A stretch of 64,000 bases of DNA from Fonsecaea monophora (Eukaryota > Ascomycota > Eurotiomycetes > Chaetothyriales > Herpotrichiellaceae), in assembly GCF_001642475.1 (NCBI RefSeq), contig NW_019173944.1, positions 186,001-250,000 on the forward strand, read 5' to 3'. Each line of letters begins with the position of its first letter. The first letter of the stretch is position 1. The notes below the pieces were generated by a model, which made no database searches, had not been told where the DNA came from, and saw only the letters and a program-made list of their open reading frames with translations. Shown piece after piece: positions 11,045 to 23,677 of this stretch. The position numbers and the translations under genes were made by a program.

Positions 11045-13016
11045 ATGAGACCTACAGGAAGGGTCCAAAGGCGCACTGCAGCATGTACGCGATGCCGCCA
11101 AAGGAAAATAAAGGTAATGACCAAACCTACAACACATGAAGATCTAAATTTACGAGCATAACCAGTGCGACGCAAACCGGCCGACGTGTTCCAAGTGTCT
11201 CGAGGCAAACCTGCCATGCGATACGCGAGAGAACTCGTCTGGATCTACTGTGCCGCAGAGTATCGCTAGATATCTGGAAGGCTACATCGCATCTCTTGAG
11301 CGCGAAAGTGACAATACTCCACGGTCGACCTCATCATCTACCAACAAAACCCCAGCTTCTTCTCAAACGGTCCCACGGCAAAGAAAGATACATCTCCATC
11401 AAGGTTCAACAGTGGTTGGTGTCGTCTTACAAGCAATCACCCCCTCTTATCTCGGCATAGAGACAAATCTACATATTCCCCGATGCACCTTTACACCTAC
11501 GCAGACCCCAACAGCTCGTAGGGGTTTGGAGCTCTTCGAAATGCAAGATCACAATAGTTTGCCAATTCAGAGCCCATCCTCAACCCTCCCATTATCAGCT
11601 ATTACCCTTACAGTGGCGGAATTCCTGCTCAACACCTATACGAACCGGGTGAATCCTCAGTATCCGATTTACCTCCCAGCAGACGTCCAGGAACCTTTCA
11701 ATGCGGTGTATTATCGAACGGTGGCTGACCGATCTTTGCTCACTGAGCCTTCTTCCTGTCATACCTATATTGTCAGTCTGGTCATGGCCATTTCCCTTAG
11801 TACGGCTGCACGGCACAAACAGGCACATGCTCAGTCGTTGGCAACTGGTCTGTTCAAGACCGCCGTCCAACACGTGCCTAAGATGTGGTCGAATGACTTG
11901 TCTGGTTTGCAGGCGTTGCTGCTGGCTACGCAATACGTCTTTCTGAACCCCGACGTGGCTAATCTGACCCTCTTGACCGGGTTGGCAAGTGAAGCATGTA
12001 TCGACATGGGTCTCCACCAAGAACCTCCATCTGATTGTGTACTGAACGCTCAAGAGCGGGAATTACGACGTCGAGTCTTTTGGTGTGCGTGGGAGATGGA
12101 AGTGGCCGTCGCCGCCTGCGTTCGACGGGCCCCGAAAATCCCGAACGACATCATTACCACTGCTCTGCCTTATGGGCCTGGCGACCTCGCCATATCACCG
12201 GCTCTCTCCGATATGACGGACCAGTCGCCTAATTTCATGATTTCCGGCCGCATATGGGCCTACAGAAGATTGGAAAGCGAGATCATGAACGTATTGTACC
12301 GCAGCCCCACCCTCTCAGAGGATCCATTGCTACTTGAAGCTTGGATTTCCGAAATGGAGGACAAAATAAGGACGTGGCGGGAAGAAGTCAATGTTGCTGC
12401 TGCTGACAACAAGGATGACTCGAAAAAGTCGCAGTGGGACGAGCTCATTCTTTATGCTCAGATTGGCTATCACTACGTTCTGGTCTGTCTTTTTGGACCC
12501 TGTCCACGAATTCCAACACGATCTAGGCCGGATCTACTCAAGGCTTTCGCAGCAGCTGTTTGTGTTGCGTCAGGCTATTACGATCAAGCTAATTCGGCAG
12601 CAGGCCACACCAAATATGTCTTTCATTCGTGCTATCACACCTTTTCTTCGGCCATAGTCTTTCTTTATACCTTGGAAACCTGCAAAAACGCCATCTTCGA
12701 GTCTTACACATTCACCGAAATCGAAAACTTCCTCGAGTACTTTCCCATGTTGTTCTCGACCATGGCAGAACGCTGGCCAGCAGTCTCGCGGTGCTCACAG
12801 GAGTTTCAGCAGCGCCTCCAGCCGATCAAAGACGAGTACACGACTTTCATCTTCGAGCGCGCCAGCGAGCCTGATTACGAGGCGCCTGGGCGGAACAGCT
12901 GGCGAACCGTGGAGGGCGATGGCGAACGGGAGAAACTGGATGATAATTTCTACGATATACCCTACGATTGGAATGTTGAGTTTGGCTTTGGAATCGACAA
13001 CATATTCTCAAATTAG
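11045..13016 (+). CDS. Zn(II)2Cys6 transcription factor with fungal_trans domain, 639 aa
   Basis: Full-length fungal regulator. Exons 11045-11113 and 11166-13016; the intron falls inside the zinc cluster, a common position. Joined, the cluster reads CTRCRQRKIKC then C-x2-C-x6-C with the canonical spacing (Cx2Cx6Cx6Cx2Cx6C). The middle region contains the PF04082-type signature around residues 290-310 (RRRVFWCAWEMEVAVA, then IPNDI). The target is unknown; the neighbouring SDR and the MFS gene are candidates by proximity. The C-terminal 40 residues are acidic and Tyr-rich, as in activation regions. Confidence 0.92.
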
Positions 13017-15255
13017 TTTCGAGTGTACGATCTTGATGTGGCTTTTGGAGATAGACATAATAAATCTTGGCAATCCCTTGGTAAGGCGCACCTAAGCTCG
13101 GGGTAGATTTTACTCATATTTTGGTGCCAAGGGATCATCCCCTTGTTCGCCAAACTTCCAAACTTCCTGCATGGCGAGTGGTAAGGACGTCAAGGGCTTT
13201 ACAGCCTCCGTAAAGATTCTGGACTCCTGGCAAAGTCTGGGTGTTTATTTTGTCCTTGTGTTTGCTCGGAACACCGTCTGCTACATTTCTGCTACTTACA
13301 CAGCCTGCAATACTATTGTCGTCCGATGTCCCCAATACAAACCAGGGTTCGTGCCGTCTTGCCGAAAACGCCCAACCGGCGTAGTCAAGGTACCCGGTGG
13401 TGCTAGCAGTAGCATTGTCACCTTCGGATCCCGAGCTCGCTAGCTGCACAGACAAAAGAACACGCGGAATGCTGACCCTCTTTGTCCCAGCTTGTCGTGT
13501 TCTCGGTCAACTCGATCCCACCCGAGCTCGTTCAACATGCGCTTACACCAACCACAGTTGCCTCCCCCACTCTACAAACCGTACGAGGGATGGATCTATC
13601 AATCACGGACCTCAATTCCACACTTAGCGAGATCAGCTGGCCAATTAACAGCCAATGACACCTTCCTGAAAATACAACTCTGCCAGCTTTAATGTGGCTC
13701 CTCAGTCTACTCTGTACGAGGCATACCAGAACACAATTGCTCCTTGTCACCACAAAATCTCCCAAATTCCGTGTGCACCAAAGTACAAATCGGGTTTCTG
13801 ATTTGAGTCGGCGGCATCTCCCACCTGTCCGCGAGCAGGTCCAATTGAAGACTTACACAAGTGGCTTGCACATCTTCACAATGGGACCTGATCGACCAGC
13901 GACGAATCGTACTCTCCCTCGAAACTAGAAACCACCGCAGAAGCAGAAGGGATAAGCCACACAAAACTGGCTGCCGTGAGTGTGGCCAAGAGTGGAGAGA
14001 ACAGTTGGCTGCCCGGCCAGGCTTAACCACTCTTGAATATTCCCCCGCGACCACGAAACTCAATGATAGCAGATCAGTGGCAATGGGTGACAGGACCATG
14101 TGGGCCAGCCGCGCAGGGCGTTGCGTGGACAAGCTTTCAGGCGAAGCTTAGCAATTGCTTCTACTACCTTGAAGACACCAAAGTTACTTTCGGACAGGGG
14201 TGTTCGGGACCTTCAACCAATGGTGTGGCACCACTTAAGGGTGAAGATGATAGGTCTTCATCCCGAATGGGCATGATCGAACAATCTCGAAGAGCAGGCA
14301 AATTTAGCAGAAGATTGTGCAGGGACAATCACCAATGGAAAAGACTGGCCACTATGGCCGTGAAGATGACCAGACTACTTCCGGAGATGCCAACATTCTG
14401 AGCCTCCAGGGAATGACACAACTCCAATTATGGCATCGACAATGGCTGAACTTGTCCCCAGCAAACAAGATCCCTGCTATCGCTCGCTTGTCTCGCCCAC
14501 AACTAGCGCGAATTGGGAATTGGCGACGTCTATTGGGGACAAGTCCTATTCTCCTTCGGTGTGGATCCTTTCCTCCCGCAGGGCTTTGGGCTTTTCGCCC
14601 GACATCAATTTTACCTGCCTGATTGCGTTACGCCTACCACCACCACGTCGGCGTCTTGCGCTGTCGTATGATTTCATAACTCATGATTGACAGCCAAACC
14701 CTTCTCTGCGTCTCGCTAAATCGAATGGACACTCCTCTTTGATGAGGTTAGTGCGCAATCGCCTCACCACCTTGCCTCTCCCAAGGCAGTGCTACCCTTC
14801 CAAAACAGCCAACAGCGATCGCATGTTGACGTTGCAATCTCAGATTTCACGTTGCCTCTCCTCTCTGGCGCCATGAGAATGGACACTCGGCCCTCGATCC
14901 ATGCAAGGGGTCGTTCTAGAATACACCAATTACCTGAGTTTGCCCTATCATCAATCAACGGAACGACGCCGAACAGCGCGAAGATCATGGGGTCTCGTGG
15001 CGTCACACCATCCTCCGATCATTCGCAGAGCAGATTGCTCAGGTACTCGCAGAGCGAGTTCAGCGTTTGCGCTATGAGCTAAGAGTACGACCTTACTACC
15101 GATATCTCTGTCTCCAAGCGAAGGACACTGGGTACAGTTGCTATAAGACTAAGTGGCACCTCGCTTTCTGCAGTCCACTCTCCCCTCCATCAACTGTCTC
15201 CCTTTGGTAGTACTGTTACAATCTAGCACAGAACTCTTTCTTCAAGGCGAGGGAT
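13017..15255. other. Gene-poor 2.2-kb interval
   Basis: No reading frame here shows family features; all open frames are under 145 codons and overlap one another on both strands. A TATA-like TATAAG at 15142-15147 and CT-rich sequence before 15256 mark the permease promoter. The rest could be long UTR, a non-coding transcript or decayed sequence. Confidence 0.5.
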
Positions 15256-17184
15256 ATGGCATCTGGAGTTGGATCTATCTCTGGCCCCGGCGCCGTGGAC
15301 GACAAGCGTCTGCGTCCCCATGGGCTTGACTCGACTACTTTCCCCACAAGGGTCTTAGCAAAGCTCCACGACCCCAGCATTCCTTTTGAAGAGTATCTTC
15401 ACTATGCAAAGATCACTCGCCAAGAAGAAGATCGCTTGTACGGTCCCGGAAGCGACTTCACCCAAGGCTCTGGACCTACGATGACTTTCATCAAAGAGAA
15501 GATTCTTCGTAAGCGAGTCGAGAACCGTCGCGAGTCTGTTCCTCAACCCAGGCTGTCCATCAGCGCGCAAGGCGATGGACAAATCGTGAGGCACGAGACG
15601 GATTCAGGCAACGAAAAGTCGGTCGTCGAGAATAAGAAGTATGAGCCCATGACCATATCTGATGACGAATGGATTCAAGCTTCACGCGCAGCCAGAACAG
15701 CTACTTGGTATTGTCAACCCCGACTGACTTGGACCCTTCCACTGCTAACCGCACGTGTAGGGGTGCCGTCTTCTACCTCATTACCACCGACATTCTCGGT
15801 CCCTTCAGTACGGGGTATGCCTTCTCTCAAATGGGTCTTGGCCCCGGTGTTACGCTCTTCACTGTCTTTGGTGCCCTCGCTGGTTACAGTGGCTACCAGC
15901 TTTGGCGCATGTACCTCCAGATGGACAGCGACCGCTATCCGATGAAAGGCTATGGCGACATCGCCTTCCGCGTGTACGGCCCCTGGTTCCGCCACACCTG
16001 CAACCTTCTGCAGTCGTTCCAATTCTTCCTCAATGTCGCCCTCATCATCCTCAGCAGCGGCCAGTCCATTAGCCAGCTGTCCAAGGGTCAATTGTGCTTC
16101 ATAGTCTGCGTGGTGGTCTGTATGATCGCAGGCTGTATCATTGGGCAGATTCGAACCCTACAGCGGTTCGGCTGGTTGGCTTCTTGGGCGGTGTTCCTCA
16201 ACTTGTTCATCATTTTCGCAACGTGAGTTTTATCTTCTGATCTGTTGAAATTTCGTTCGTGACTGACGGTTTCCTAGCATGGGAGTCATGGCTCACTCTC
16301 CTCCAAACTACAAACTCTATGCGGCGTCAAACCCTGACTTTGATATCAACAACCCGACACCAATTCAAGTTTCGGGCGCCGCTCCACCCGGCCTCGGCAT
16401 CGTCGACAACGTCAATGGTCTGATGAATGCCGTCTTCTCCTTTGGTGGCGCCACTCTGTTTGTGGAGCTTATGGCTGAGATGCGTCGCCCTATGGATTTC
16501 TGGAAGGGCCTCCTCTGCGCAGATCTGCTCATCTATGCCTGCTACATGGTTTACGGAATCTACACTTATTGCATGCAAGGGCAGTACGCCTACAATGTTT
16601 CGTACCAGGGTGTCTCACCTTATGGTTGGCAAACGGCGTGCAACATTATCGGTCTCATCACCGGTCTTATTGCCGCTGTTCTTTACGGCAACATTGGCAT
16701 CAAAGTTCTCTACAACAATATGGGCCGTGATCTCCTCAATTTCCCACTGCTGGAATCCAAGACAGGCAAATGGATCTGGGTTTTCTTTGTTCCCATCTAC
16801 TGGACTCTCGCTTGGGTTGTCACTCAATCCGTCCCTCAAATCAACACGTGGATCGTCCTCGTCGGTGCAGGGTGCATTTTGCAATTCACATATACTTTCC
16901 CACCTTTCTTGATGTTGGGCTTCAAGTGTCAGCGCGATGCCATGCTTCCGGGTGAGACATTTGACCCAGCCACAGGCACCGTTCACCACCTGGACAGCGG
17001 CGTCAAGAGGTGGTGGCGAGGGTTCAAGAAGGAACTGTGGTGGAATCTGTTCGACCTGATCTTCTACTTGGGTAGTATTGTGACGATGATTCTAGGTCTG
17101 TATGCCGCATTTAGCTCGATGGTCGATGCGTACAAGAGCTCTGTGAACTTGAGCGCCTGGAGATGTGAGAGTCCTACAGGATGA
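15256..17184 (+). CDS. Amino acid permease (Aa_trans, Neurospora Mtr-like), 606 aa
   Basis: Proton-coupled amino acid permease of the AAAP family. Exons 15256-15707, 15761-16222, 16278-17184. A cytosolic N-terminal region of about 150 residues precedes the first membrane segment (GAVFYLITTDILGPFSTGYA), followed by about 10-11 hydrophobic segments. FSFGGATLFVELMAEMRRP matches the conserved mid-region of the family. The long N-terminal tail is typical of fungal neutral and aromatic amino acid carriers. Plasma membrane location expected. The 2.2-kb gap upstream may carry its regulatory sequence. Confidence 0.9.
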
Positions 17185-17910
17185 TCAAGGAAGATGGACG
17201 GGTTCTTGAGAGCTTGGTAGTGGTAAACAGCATAGCAGAGAGGCGGAAGAATCAGGTACAGGCTAGCGCTGTGGAAGAGAACCTAGCTGTGGTTTCATCA
17301 TGGCTGCAAGATCCTGGGTAGATGAGGGTTTGGCGAAAAGAAAACGAGAGATCGGAATCACCTGTCACCCTATTTAGGCGAAGTCAATATGTGGCCTATA
17401 CGTCCTGCACAGGGCGTCGTTCTCGTTTTTCTCGCCACTGTCTCCTGTCTCGCTCAGGTCCTGCCTGCCCGCTACCTCCTGGTAACTGCTTCAACCATCA
17501 CTTGAAGTTCCGAGTCTTTCTTGATCTTCTTGTCCATCTTGCAGACAACCGCATCTCGTGTGTGAGTAGCTAGTAGGGGTCATAAAACTTTGATCAGGGA
17601 CATTCTCGTCGCAGTGGTCGACGGTCGAGTTGGAGGAGTTGTGGCCAGAGAGAAGATTGAATCGGTGGGAGGTAGATTCTGCCTCGTCAAGTGGCTGATG
17701 ATTCAATAGAGCTGACCATTTCTCAGAGAAACGCTGTTGGCTGGTAAGCGGCCGATTGGGTTGTGCGGGGGAGTCGAGGGTGGTCGACGTGACTGGAGAT
17801 CCACACGCGGCGCAGGAAAATGTCCCTCTAGGATTCCCCATTGTTTCTGGTCTTTCCCTTCAACTTCAATAATTTTTTGTCCTGTGCGGGCACAGGCTTG
17901 TGGGTAAACG
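17185..17910. other. Intergenic, permease to GH127
   Basis: Tandem-gene spacer with the GH127 promoter. A minus-strand frame of 116 codons crosses it without recognisable features. Nothing else seen. Confidence 0.4.
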
Positions 17911-20203
17911 ATGTTGCATTTATGCCTGTCACATCTTCTCTTTGTAATTTCACACTCGGTACTGTCGCAATTAGCGGCTGTTGAAGCCAGAAACCCAAAT
18001 GTCGTCTCCGAGTCGTCCACGTGGAATGTGCCCGTCCCACGAGATGATCCGCAAAGGGTCAACGCACAATTCGACATCTATAATACTACATGTAGGACGA
18101 GTCAGAAGCTCTTGGCGATGAACGAATACCGCTAACGCGTTCAGTATTGCCGTTGAGGTTTGAGCCTCTTCCTCTCGGTTCTATCAAGCCCGTGGGATGG
18201 CTAGGTCAACAGATGGATCTCATGGCCAATGGTCTCCCGGGCCATTTGCATGAGTTTTATCGCCCGGTCAAAGATGCTCCTTGGCTTGGAGGCGACCATG
18301 AGTATTCATGTATGCGCGAAATCAACCGCACTTCCTCCTCAGCTCAACTGATCGCTTTCTAGGGTTGAATGAAGCATGGCCCTACTCCTATAATGCGCTT
18401 GTTCCATTGGCGTGGACAACCGACAATGCGCGGCTGAAACACCATGTCCTCCGGGTCACGGATTGGGTCATTGAGCACCAGCACGCAGACGGCTGGCTGG
18501 GCCCGGAGGAAGACCTGCCGCGTCGAAATTTCTGGGCGAGATATCCCCTCTTCTTGGGCTTCATGCAGCTCGTCGACGCAGAGCCCGAACTGGGTCAGAC
18601 CATGATACTGCCGGCAATGCACCGCTTCGTCCGGCTCATGTATTCCATGCTGCAGGACCACCACCAGGGCTACGTTTGGAAACCGGGTGATCTGTTCGAC
18701 GAACAATGGGGTCGCTCTCGTGCGGCAGACATGGTGCTGGCCCTGCAGTGGCTTTACGAGAAATACCCCATGGGCAACGAAAAGGCGATCCATTACTGCA
18801 TGGTTCAAATGTACGAGATGGCCTATGACTGGTCATATTGGTTCCACGAAGATCATTTCTTGAAAGGCGATCTGGATACCTACCCGGAAGATGTCACCAA
18901 GAGTCTGTTCCCCTATATCCACGGTGTCAACGCTGGTCAAGGGCTGAAATGGGGGGGTGTGATGAGACGACTCGTCCAAGATGACGCCCTTGTCAACACC
19001 ACCAGGAACGGGGTCAACTGGACTTTTCGCTACCACGGGACTCCATCTGGTGCCATCATTGGGGATGAGCGTGAGGCGGGGCTGAGCCCGACCCGAGGTA
19101 CTGAGCTTTGCAGCGTGGTGGAATCAATTTTCTCTTTGAGCTATTTGTATCAGGCGATGGGAGACCGCGATTTCGCAGACAAGTCAGAGTTGGCTGCTTA
19201 CAATGCCTTGCCTGTCATGTTGATGCCCCACTGGTGGGCTCATCAATACGTCGCACAAACCAACCAACCCGTCAGTCATCAACTTGACAACCCTCCCTTT
19301 TGGAATGTTGGTCCCTTGGGCCAGACTTTTGGAACGGAACCAAACTTCCCGTGCTGCACTGTCAACATGCAGGGATATTCGAAGTTTGTTCCAGCCATGT
19401 TTGTGAAGGACGGTGAAGACGGGTTGGTCCATGCTCTGCTAGGCCCGGCTCATGTTCGCACCACGCTGAAGAGGCGGCATGAGGTACGGATTCGGTGCGA
19501 TACAAACTACCCGTTCAGCAACTACCTTTCCTATGAGATCAAGGCGACAAAGGCTTTTCGGTTTTCCTTCAGGGTCCCTTCTTGGGCTATGCTAGATGCA
19601 AGCATTGTGATGGTCGACCGGGGAAAACGGCACCCCCTCGCACCGAACAATGGCACAGGCCTGCATACGATGGTTGTATCAGCGGGAAGGACCCGTATCG
19701 AGGTTTCGTTCAGCGCAGAGCTTCGAGTCAAATCTAGAGCCAACGACACCGTTTCCGTCTATTACGGTGCTCTGCTCTATGCGCTGCCAATCGCTGGAGA
19801 CTACACTGCCTCACGTCCGGCCAATTACCCCGGAATGGAGGCTCCGCCTGAGGCAAATGACTGGTCGATCCTCCCAAGAGATTATTGGAACCTGGCCATA
19901 GACGCCACGACTCTGAAATTCTATGAATATCCCAATCGATACGATGCTTGGCTTCCACATCCGATCTGGCACGAGGAGCGGCCGCCTGTCAGCATCTCGG
20001 CCTTAGCCTGCCAGATCGAGTGGGAGCTTCAGGACGGGTATGCCCCAAATCCGCCATTGGCTGGTCAGCGGAATTGCACCGGAAGGGCCTTTCCGGTCGA
20101 ACTGCGCCCGTACGGCAGTGCGAAGTTGCACATGGCCGAACTGCCCGTCGTGAACTTACGGCCAGGTAGTCCAGATTTGTGGCAGCCAGGTCTAGATATT
20201 TGA
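17911..20203 (+). CDS. Secreted GH127-type glycoside hydrolase (beta-L-arabinofuranosidase-like), 728 aa
   Basis: Exons 17911-18091, 18145-18309, 18363-20203. A signal peptide is visible at residues 1-26 (MLHLCLSHLLFVISHSVLSQ start). The mature protein begins the GH127/DUF1680 fold with LPLGSIKPVGWLGQQM and has the alpha/alpha barrel motif GGDHEYSWLNEAWPYS. The catalytic region shows GTELCSVVES (Glu/Cys pair) and FPCCTVNMQGYSKF, the Cys-Cys motif that in characterised GH127 enzymes carries the Zn-bound nucleophile. Both catalytic motifs look intact. Expected action: release of beta-L-arabinofuranose or a related sugar from plant glycans. Alternative: another specificity within this broad family. 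Confidence 0.9.
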
Positions 20204-21318
20204 AATTTATAAAATCCCATGTCCGTGATGGTTCCCGCGCTAAAAATGGTGTAACTTCCGCGCCCAGCCGCTTTAGGCTCTATTGTTCCAGAAGCACGGT
20301 ACCAATATAGCCATCTAGGTACGATAGACATGGCGCCGTTCCCTCGAACGAGAAACCAGGCAGGTTGCGGACTTTGTACTCTTCCAAAACAAAAATCATT
20401 AGCCTGTATATGGTGTGCAGCGAAGCAGAAGAGGCGTCTTATTTCCCTCTCTTGTTCCTGCACCCATGCAGCCTTGCCTGCGGCATTAGAGTTTAGGAGT
20501 GTCGGTGTCGCAGGAACCGAGGACCCGATGGTGTTCTGACACTGACGGTATGTACGCGTAGAGGCGCACACAAAAGGGCAGGGGGAGCGCAGTGGAGTGT
20601 GTTACAGCTTGTCACGTAGAGCAGTAGATGGGACTGTTGGGGCGATGAGAAAGTCAACGCAGCTGGCGGCTCCAGGTCACCAAGTGGCCCGTAGCGCAGA
20701 CGTACGTCAAGAGAGTGACAAGGCGACGGGCAACAAAACTTGCTGTGAAAGTTTGTTTCCATCACCCGACCAGCTCTTCGGCGCTTCAACGCAGCTTCTG
20801 GCTGGCGGCAACGAGCTTTCGTGTCGCTTGTTTCATCCAGAGTCCCCAAGCATTACCGCGATTCGCGCTGGAGACCACTCGGAGGTTGTCAAGGTTGTCC
20901 ACCCCTCCTAATTTTGGTGTTTCCCATAAGCGCCCAGTTTTTGCCGAGTGTCAAGCCTCGCTCCTCGCAGTCCAATCGTCGAAGACAATCGACCCAAGCA
21001 ACGAGTGATGATCAATGGCAGCGAAATGGCACGCGGCTCCTGCATCCCAGGCTCGCCCTCGCCGGCGCCGAGTGAGGCAATGCTAAGATCCTTCAAGGTG
21101 ACCGACAGTCTTCTCCCTTTATCTCTATCCTCATCCTCGTCGTCCTTAGCTTTCTGCGTTTCCATGTGTAATCTGCGATACAGCGGTCGATTGCTTAAAC
21201 AGAGAAACAGTAAGGCCGCCCCTCCCACGTCATTGCTGACTGCGGTACGCTTTCAAACGAGCCCAACGGTGGTGTGCTGCAAAAACACGGGCAGCGGGCT
21301 GCCCGACCTCCCGTCGAG
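20204..21318. other. Intergenic, GH127 to PLAC8 gene
   Basis: No supported gene in 1.1 kb. The part from about 21000 is pyrimidine-rich and probably the PLAC8 promoter and leader. Confidence 0.4.
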
Positions 21319-22362
21319 ATGAAAACCTACGAGTATCCTCGAGTCCGTCCTCCCACTTCTCTGCAGCCACCTCAGCAACCGGCCGACAATCGGTTTTCGT
21401 GGATGACCACGTCCGCAGACGAGGAGAATCGTGTAGGAGCAAAGAGACAGACAATCATTTCAACACAACCGCCTTCACAGGGCGTTGCACAACAAGAACC
21501 GCCGCAAGGACAGATTCCGATACCGAGCATGGAACCACAGGTTTACAGAGATGATGGGGTTCCGCATCATCTGCACAATCCGGCGGTTGCACAACAGCAA
21601 TACGTGCAGGCTGTTCAGCAACCTGGCGCTTACACCTCACAGCCATATCCTGCCCACGTACCTCTACATCAACCACCTCAAACGCAGAATTTACAGTATT
21701 CCATACCCTCTCTACCACAACCTCCCGAACCTGCGAAACAATCAACCATTCCTGAAAACGAACCCACGGGGCACATTGTGCCAGATACGAATCCTTTGAC
21801 ACCCACGAATCGTAAACCCAACCGTGCCAGCACCAACATGGCCATCGTTCCTCCTGCGGCCGATGCCGCTCACTTCTCAGCCCACGTATTTACTCCGAGT
21901 CCACAGTCCATAAAAGGCGGCTCGTGGCAGCATAGTTTTTGCTCTTGTGCCGAACCTTCAACCTGCCTCACCGGGCTGTTCTGCCCGTGCATTGTATATG
22001 GAAAGACCCAATATCGGCTGGGATTGAGAGACGAAAGGAAAGATCCGACGAACATGCTGGGTTATACGGCGCTCAACGGGTCTTGCATTGCTTTCGGTCT
22101 TCTCTGTGGCGTCAATGGGATACTGGCTGCAATCCAGCACACGCGGGTGCGGAAGACCTACACCATGAGCAACGAGGCCGGGAACGTTGCTGGGGACTGT
22201 GTCAAGGGCATTTGCTGCTGTTGCTGTGTCGTCGCTCAAGATGAGAAGGAGGTCAAATTTCGAGAAGAGCAGGTGAGGAAACCAACGGGGTCTGGGGCCA
22301 GGACAGAAGGATATGTACCTCCTACAACCATGACCTTCAACCCCCCACCACAGGCGAAGTGA
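21319..22362 (+). CDS. PLAC8-family cysteine-rich protein, 347 aa
   Basis: Intronless as read. The first about 200 residues are a Pro/Gln-rich, probably disordered region (runs such as PPQQPADN and VAQQQYVQAVQQ). The C-terminal domain is PLAC8: WQHSFCSCAEPSTCLTG, FCPCIVYGKTQYRLG, then a hydrophobic stretch with GSCIAFGLLCGVNG and a CCCCCVVAQDEKE cluster. PLAC8 proteins sit at membranes; roles described for the family include cell-size control and metal or Ca2+ handling. The start is ATG 21319 (MKTYEYPRVR). No functional link to neighbours is visible. Confidence 0.9.
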   Translation: MKTYEYPRVRPPTSLQPPQQPADNRFSWMTTSADEENRVGAKRQTIISTQPPSQGVAQQEPPQGQIPIPSMEPQVYRDDGVPHHLHNPAVAQQQYVQAVQQPGAYTSQPYPAHVPLHQPPQTQNLQYSIPSLPQPPEPAKQSTIPENEPTGHIVPDTNPLTPTNRKPNRASTNMAIVPPAADAAHFSAHVFTPSPQSIKGGSWQHSFCSCAEPSTCLTGLFCPCIVYGKTQYRLGLRDERKDPTNMLGYTALNGSCIAFGLLCGVNGILAAIQHTRVRKTYTMSNEAGNVAGDCVKGICCCCCVVAQDEKEVKFREEQVRKPTGSGARTEGYVPPTTMTFNPPPQAK

Positions 22363-23575
22363 GGAAGACTGGTGGATTGTTTCGAACACCCTCCAAACAC
22401 GTTCAAAGCGAGATCTTTACCTGAGTCAAGTTACTGCTAGGAACGGGCGTGTGAGTCTGCAAAACCTGGGAGCTGTTGGAGCTGGTGCTATGGCAGGGGC
22501 GTCTCACTCCTCGACGATCACCTTCTTTTTCTTCGTCCCTCTCCCCCACGAAGGAGAATGTCTTAGCTAGACTTGTACAAACACAGCAGCGATTGCTTCA
22601 TTGAGTATGGTGTTTGGGGGTTCCGTTGTTACTAAGTCTCGGTCAGAAAAGGTTTCAGATCAACGACCGCCACTAGGGTGAAGACTGTGCATTCCTTGAG
22701 AGGGCCCGTCCATGGGGAATAGGACTGTCCTCTTCTCAAGGGAGTTGAATCAAGCGAGGCTCTGGTAGTGGGCGAATACGTTGTCATGCTCTGAAACTCT
22801 CCTGCGAAGCCTCCCAATTGCTTAGGTCTTTTGCATGTAGTTCAGGCGATTCAATCATCTCTTCGCAAGCATCAGGCCCAAAAGGCTCAAACTTGAAACA
22901 CGCAGTCGGCACCGCATCTGTGGTCGCAGTCATTCAGGCGAGCTGACCCATTCCTTCCGAGCTGTACCAGTCGCTCTCTGACCTGCTCTTACATCTCCTG
23001 CGCACTGCAGACGTGTTGTATACCACATAGTCTTTCTGTTTCCCTCTCTTGATCTTCTTGACAATGGCGCTCACTCCGAGTGATACCTCCTCTTCATGGC
23101 TCCCGCTTTCGTTCAAGGCCCATATGGTCTTTGCGCACGTCCGACTCACAAGGCTCTCAAGGTCCACACGTGCAGAAAGCGATGGATAGGACGGTGGCTC
23201 AGTGCCCAGTCAGTCTGGGGACGTCATTCACAAGTTAACCGGTCGCCGTCATAGGTTCGCGAGGCGATGCCCACGGCGTGTCAGACTTAGTGCACCGTAC
23301 GTTGTTGTTGTTGTGATGGCACGGCGAGCGGCCCCATTGTTGACGCCGCCTGTTTCAGTAACAGGGTATTGGGCACGCGGAGTGGAACGTCACTATCGAG
23401 ATGCAGTTTGTATGTCACAACGAGGAACGGATAGACAGTAGGAAGCACCGTCGCTGTTGAGTCTGTTGACTCTGGCGTTTTACTATTTCTCAGTGAAACA
23501 AGGGCACGTACTCCACACAGACGTCATCCCGCCTTAGGCTCTTGGCCTCTTGGCCTCACCAAACTTATTCCAACC
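22363..23575. other. Intergenic, 1.2 kb
   Basis: No supported gene. A minus-strand frame at 22934-23167 (77 codons, Lys/Arg-rich) is not convincing. A short GTT repeat occurs near 23300. Confidence 0.4.
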
Positions 23576-23618
23576 TCAGCCATCGATGTCCATGGCATCT
23601 CCCTCATCCTCTTCCTCT

Positions 23619-23677
<59 letters not shown>

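Noticed and set aside
13135..15082. Many short frames on both strands in the 2.2-kb gap
   Set aside because: All under about 145 codons, mutually overlapping, and none gives a conserved motif even when splicing is considered.
22934..23167. 77-codon minus-strand frame with a basic stretch
   Set aside because: Too short, no homologue recognised, no supporting splice context.
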